Shown in pieces: positions 3,022 through 5,493 of a stretch of DNA of 5,493 nucleotides. Where the stretch lies: positions 1 to 5,493 of the forward strand of contig CACZQZ010000014.1 of the NCBI GenBank assembly GCA_902783405.1. Direction: 5' to 3'. Position 1 is the first letter of the stretch, and the number at the start of each line of letters is the position of its first letter. A model generated the notes under the pieces. It searched no databases, was not told where the DNA came from, and was given only the letters and a program-made list of their open reading frames with translations. Position numbers and translations under genes: made by a program. This DNA is from an uncultured Erysipelotrichaceae bacterium (GTDB lineage: Bacteria; Bacillota_I; Bacilli_A; RF39; UBA660).

Positions 3022-5493
3022 ATGAAAAAAAATAAACAAAGAAAAAATCAGACTTATACTGCGAAATCTCTAAAAAGTATTCAAAATAAAAATGCTAAGA
3101 AAGCAAACCTTAAAATATCTAAAAAAAATACAAAAAAACAAAATCATAAAAAAAATATAAAACAAGTTTCAAGAACTGTAAAAAAAGTTCAAAATGTAAA
3201 TCCAAAAAAGTCTAAAAACACTATTATTTCAAAACAAATAGAAAAATTAAATCAAAATAAAAAGGTAAAAAACATTAAAAATATAATTCATAAAAAAGTA
3301 GAAAAAATAAAAAATAGTAAAACTATCAAAAAAATTAAAGAGAATATAATAATAAAAAAACTTGAAAATATTATTCATTTTATTATCGAAAAAATAAAAA
3401 GATTTATAGGTACATTAAAAAGATTTTTTCACAGAATAAGTATAAAAATAAAAGATAGTAAAATATATCATGGATTATATAAGGTAAGAAAAAAAATAAG
3501 TAGACTTCAAATATTAAAGAAAATAAAAAAAATATTCAATTGGATAATAGAAAAAATAAAAAGAATTATAAGTTTTATAAAAAAACTAATAGGTAAAATC
3601 AAAGTAGTCATTCAAAATAGTAAAATTATAAAAAGAATAACTACATTCTTTTTTCAGACAATAACTTATTTTTCAGTATCATTAGTGTATCTTTTAAGGA
3701 AAATGAAACAGACTTTATGGGTAATAATTAAGACCTTAAGTGCAACTTGTTTTTATATTTTTACAAAGGTATTTAATAAAAATTTTCCGAAAAAAGTATC
3801 AAAAAAAGTAAAGAAAAATAGTAATAAAATTTTCTCTGTTGCGAAGAAACATATAAAAAAAATAAGTAAAAAAAATAATAAAGAGAAAAAAGGTAAACCT
3901 TTAAAGAAGAATAAACAAAAAAATTCATCATCTAAGATGATGTCAAGATCGATGATAAAAACAACAAATAGAGTAGATACAAGTAAGAAGATAAATCACA
4001 AAGAAAAAATTAGAAAACCATTATTTAAAACAATTCAGATAAGATACTATTTTTTAATTGGATTTATAGTACTTAGTATGTTATTTTTAGTTATAAACTT
4101 ATTTAAAATACAAATTCTTGATCATAATTACTATAAGGGAAAAGTAGTGAGTTTAACTGAAAAAATAGTTTATGGTGATAGTGCACCTAGAGGAAGAATT
4201 TATGATAGAAATCACAAATTACTTGTCAATAATAAACCTCTTAAAATAATTTATTATAAAAAACCAAATAAAGTTACAACAAAAAAAGAAATGGATTTAG
4301 CATATAAACTTCAAGGAATGCTTTCATTAGATTATAGTAAAGTAACAGGGAAAGCACTAAAAAGATTTTGGATTTTAAAAAATAGGAAATTGGCAAATAA
4401 AAAAATTACGGAAGAAGAATGGACACAGTTAGATGAGAGAAAAATTACACAAACAGATATTTATAATAAAAAAATGGAGAGAATTACAGAAGACGATTTA
4501 AAGTCATTTAAAGATGAGGACACACATGCTGCATATCTTTATGACTTAATGAATAAAGGATATTCTTATGATGAAAAAGTTATAAAAAAAGATGATGTTA
4601 CAGATGAAGAATATGCACTTATATCTGAAAATGTTGATGAACTTCCTGGTATTGGAACAAAATTAGATTGGGAAAGGCAGTATCTTTATGGAGATACCTT
4701 TAAAACAATCTTTGGAAGTGTGTCTTCCTCTGAAAGTGGTATTCCGTCTGAATTAAAAGAAGACTATTTAAAAAAAGGATATAGTTTAAAAGATAGAGTA
4801 GGAACAAGTTATTTAGAATATCAATATGAAGATATTTTAAAAGGAACAAAAAATAAATATAAAGTTTTAGGTGATGGAACATATCAACTTTTAAAAGAAG
4901 GAAAAAGAGGAAATGATTTAGTTTTGACTATTGATATTGATCTTCAAAGAGAAATAGAACAAATATTAGCCGAAGAATTGATAGCTACTAAAAGCGAACC
5001 AAATACTGAATTTTATAACCGATCATTTGTAATAATAGAAGATGCTAAAACAGGAGAAATTTTAGCTATGGCAGGAAAACAAATTCAAAATGTGAATGGA
5101 GAATATAAAATTTATGATTATACGCCAGGAATTTTAACATCACCTGTTGTAATTGGTTCGGCTGTAAAAGGAGCTTCTCATATTGTCGGTTATAATACAG
5201 GAGCACTTTATATTGGAGAAAATCGTTATGATAGCTGTGTTAAAATAGCGGCTACTCCACTTAAATGTTCATGGACAAATTTAGGTTTATTAAATGATAT
5301 TACTGCCATAGCTCAATCATCCAATACATATCAGTTTTATACTGCTATGCGCGTAGGAAGAGGAAATTATATATATGATGGCGCTTTAAAAATAGATCCA
5401 TCTGCTTTTGATACATACCGTAATACATTTGCTGAATTTGGCCTTGGTGTAAAAACTGAAATTGATCTTCCAAAAGAATCTTTAGGATATAAA
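3022..5493 (+). CDS. Class B penicillin-binding protein with a long polycationic N-terminal extension, 3' truncated
   Basis: An uninterrupted frame of 824 codons runs off the window. The C-terminal part is a class B penicillin-binding protein (PBP2/MrdA-like D,D-transpeptidase), which cross-links peptidoglycan outside the membrane. A membrane anchor lies at about 342-360 (YFLIGFIVLSMLFLVINLF), then the pedestal motif APRGRIYDRN (388-397), a charged dimer-domain insert (about 415-550), TIDIDLQREIE before the transpeptidase domain, EDAKTGEILAMAG (673-685), the active-site tetrad Ser713-Ala-Val-Lys716, and Ser766-Ser-Asn768 in AQSSNTYQF. The third motif (KTG type) should lie past the window end. 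Before the anchor are about 333 extra residues with roughly 92 Lys and 13 Arg against 10 acidic residues (hand count). Within them are amphipathic stretches (about 114-205) and two weakly hydrophobic segments (about 207-225 and 231-249). Class B PBPs normally have only a short cytoplasmic tail here. The extension is presumably cytoplasmic and its role is unknown. The PBP call is firm; the exact subfamily is less so. Confidence 0.92.
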   Translation, partial: MKKNKQRKNQTYTAKSLKSIQNKNAKKANLKISKKNTKKQNHKKNIKQVSRTVKKVQNVNPKKSKNTIISKQIEKLNQNKKVKNIKNIIHKKVEKIKNSKTIKKIKENIIIKKLENIIHFIIEKIKRFIGTLKRFFHRISIKIKDSKIYHGLYKVRKKISRLQILKKIKKIFNWIIEKIKRIISFIKKLIGKIKVVIQNSKIIKRITTFFFQTITYFSVSLVYLLRKMKQTLWVIIKTLSATCFYIFTKVFNKNFPKKVSKKVKKNSNKIFSVAKKHIKKISKKNNKEKKGKPLKKNKQKNSSSKMMSRSMIKTTNRVDTSKKINHKEKIRKPLFKTIQIRYYFLIGFIVLSMLFLVINLFKIQILDHNYYKGKVVSLTEKIVYGDSAPRGRIYDRNHKLLVNNKPLKIIYYKKPNKVTTKKEMDLAYKLQGMLSLDYSKVTGKALKRFWILKNRKLANKKITEEEWTQLDERKITQTDIYNKKMERITEDDLKSFKDEDTHAAYLYDLMNKGYSYDEKVIKKDDVTDEEYALISENVDELPGIGTKLDWERQYLYGDTFKTIFGSVSSSESGIPSELKEDYLKKGYSLKDRVGTSYLEYQYEDILKGTKNKYKVLGDGTYQLLKEGKRGNDLVLTIDIDLQREIEQILAEELIATKSEPNTEFYNRSFVIIEDAKTGEILAMAGKQIQNVNGEYKIYDYTPGILTSPVVIGSAVKGASHIVGYNTGALYIGENRYDSCVKIAATPLKCSWTNLGLLNDITAIAQSSNTYQFYTAMRVGRGNYIYDGALKIDPSAFDTYRNTFAEFGLGVKTEIDLPKESLGYK
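3379..3633 (+). repeat. Diverged internal repeat in the PBP extension
   Basis: Residues 120-150 (3379-3471) and 174-204 (3541-3633) align without gaps, 54 residues apart, with 14 of 31 identical by eye. Both contain IIEKIKR near the start and an SKI core near the end ([DN]SKI). A shorter partial copy with EKIKNSKTIKKI lies at about 94-105. The units look like amphipathic, lysine-rich helices. Because the region is dominated by Ile and Lys, part of the match is compositional. Confidence 0.45.

Noticed and set aside
3937..3954. Internal ATGs at 3937, 3940 and 3952 as the true PBP start, making the upstream part a separate gene
   Set aside because: No stop codon separates the parts and no Shine-Dalgarno precedes these ATGs, whereas 3022 has a strong one. 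Kept as the main alternative to test.
4700..4882. Minus-strand open frame of 60 codons inside the PBP gene
   Set aside because: It is a Leu/Phe/Tyr-rich antisense of an A-rich coding strand, with no ribosome site, and it lies opposite real PBP domain sequence.

Overview
The window is a 5.5 kb piece of very AT-rich bacterial chromosome (about a quarter G+C by eye). AAA is used almost exclusively for lysine, Shine-Dalgarno sites are strong, and short A/T hairpin terminators sit directly at stop codons. Trp is always TGG and TAG and TAA are both used as stops, so the standard bacterial code fits. This points to a walled, low-GC member of the Bacillota (Bacilli-like, for example an uncultured gut lineage of the RF39/Erysipelotrichales type). 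The lineage is an inference from codon use and gene families only.

Layout, left to right. (1) The 3' part of a ParA/MinD-superfamily protein resembling CpaE/TadZ, cut by the window start and closed by a hairpin terminator. (2) A 220-bp spacer with a second hairpin and a good extended -10 promoter. (3) A PD-(D/E)XK (Rpn/PDDEXK_2 'transposase') family gene with its own promoter and terminator. The expected ATG reads ATA and the expected catalytic Glu reads Lys. (4) A well-preserved endonuclease IV gene (nfo) with a near-ideal promoter and all nine expected metal ligands. (5) A small minus-strand gene, converging on nfo and overlapping its 3' end by 32 bp, that resembles DUF2624/YqfT, the protein encoded beside nfo in Bacillus. 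(6) Diverging from it, a large gene that runs off the right edge and encodes a class B penicillin-binding protein. Its usual membrane anchor and transpeptidase domain are preceded by about 333 residues of strongly cationic, partly repetitive sequence.

The genes do not form one operon. Promoters and terminators separate the ATPase-like gene, the nuclease-family gene and nfo. The DUF2624-like gene and the PBP gene are divergent from a 57-bp region. Functionally there is one DNA-repair gene (nfo, perhaps with its small conserved neighbour), one cell-wall synthesis gene, one mobile-element-derived or decaying nuclease gene, and one P-loop-like protein of unknown role. I see no CRISPR array, tRNA, rRNA or insertion-sequence ends. 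The most unusual item is the polycationic extension on the PBP. The most testable is the apparent double inactivation of the Rpn-family gene.
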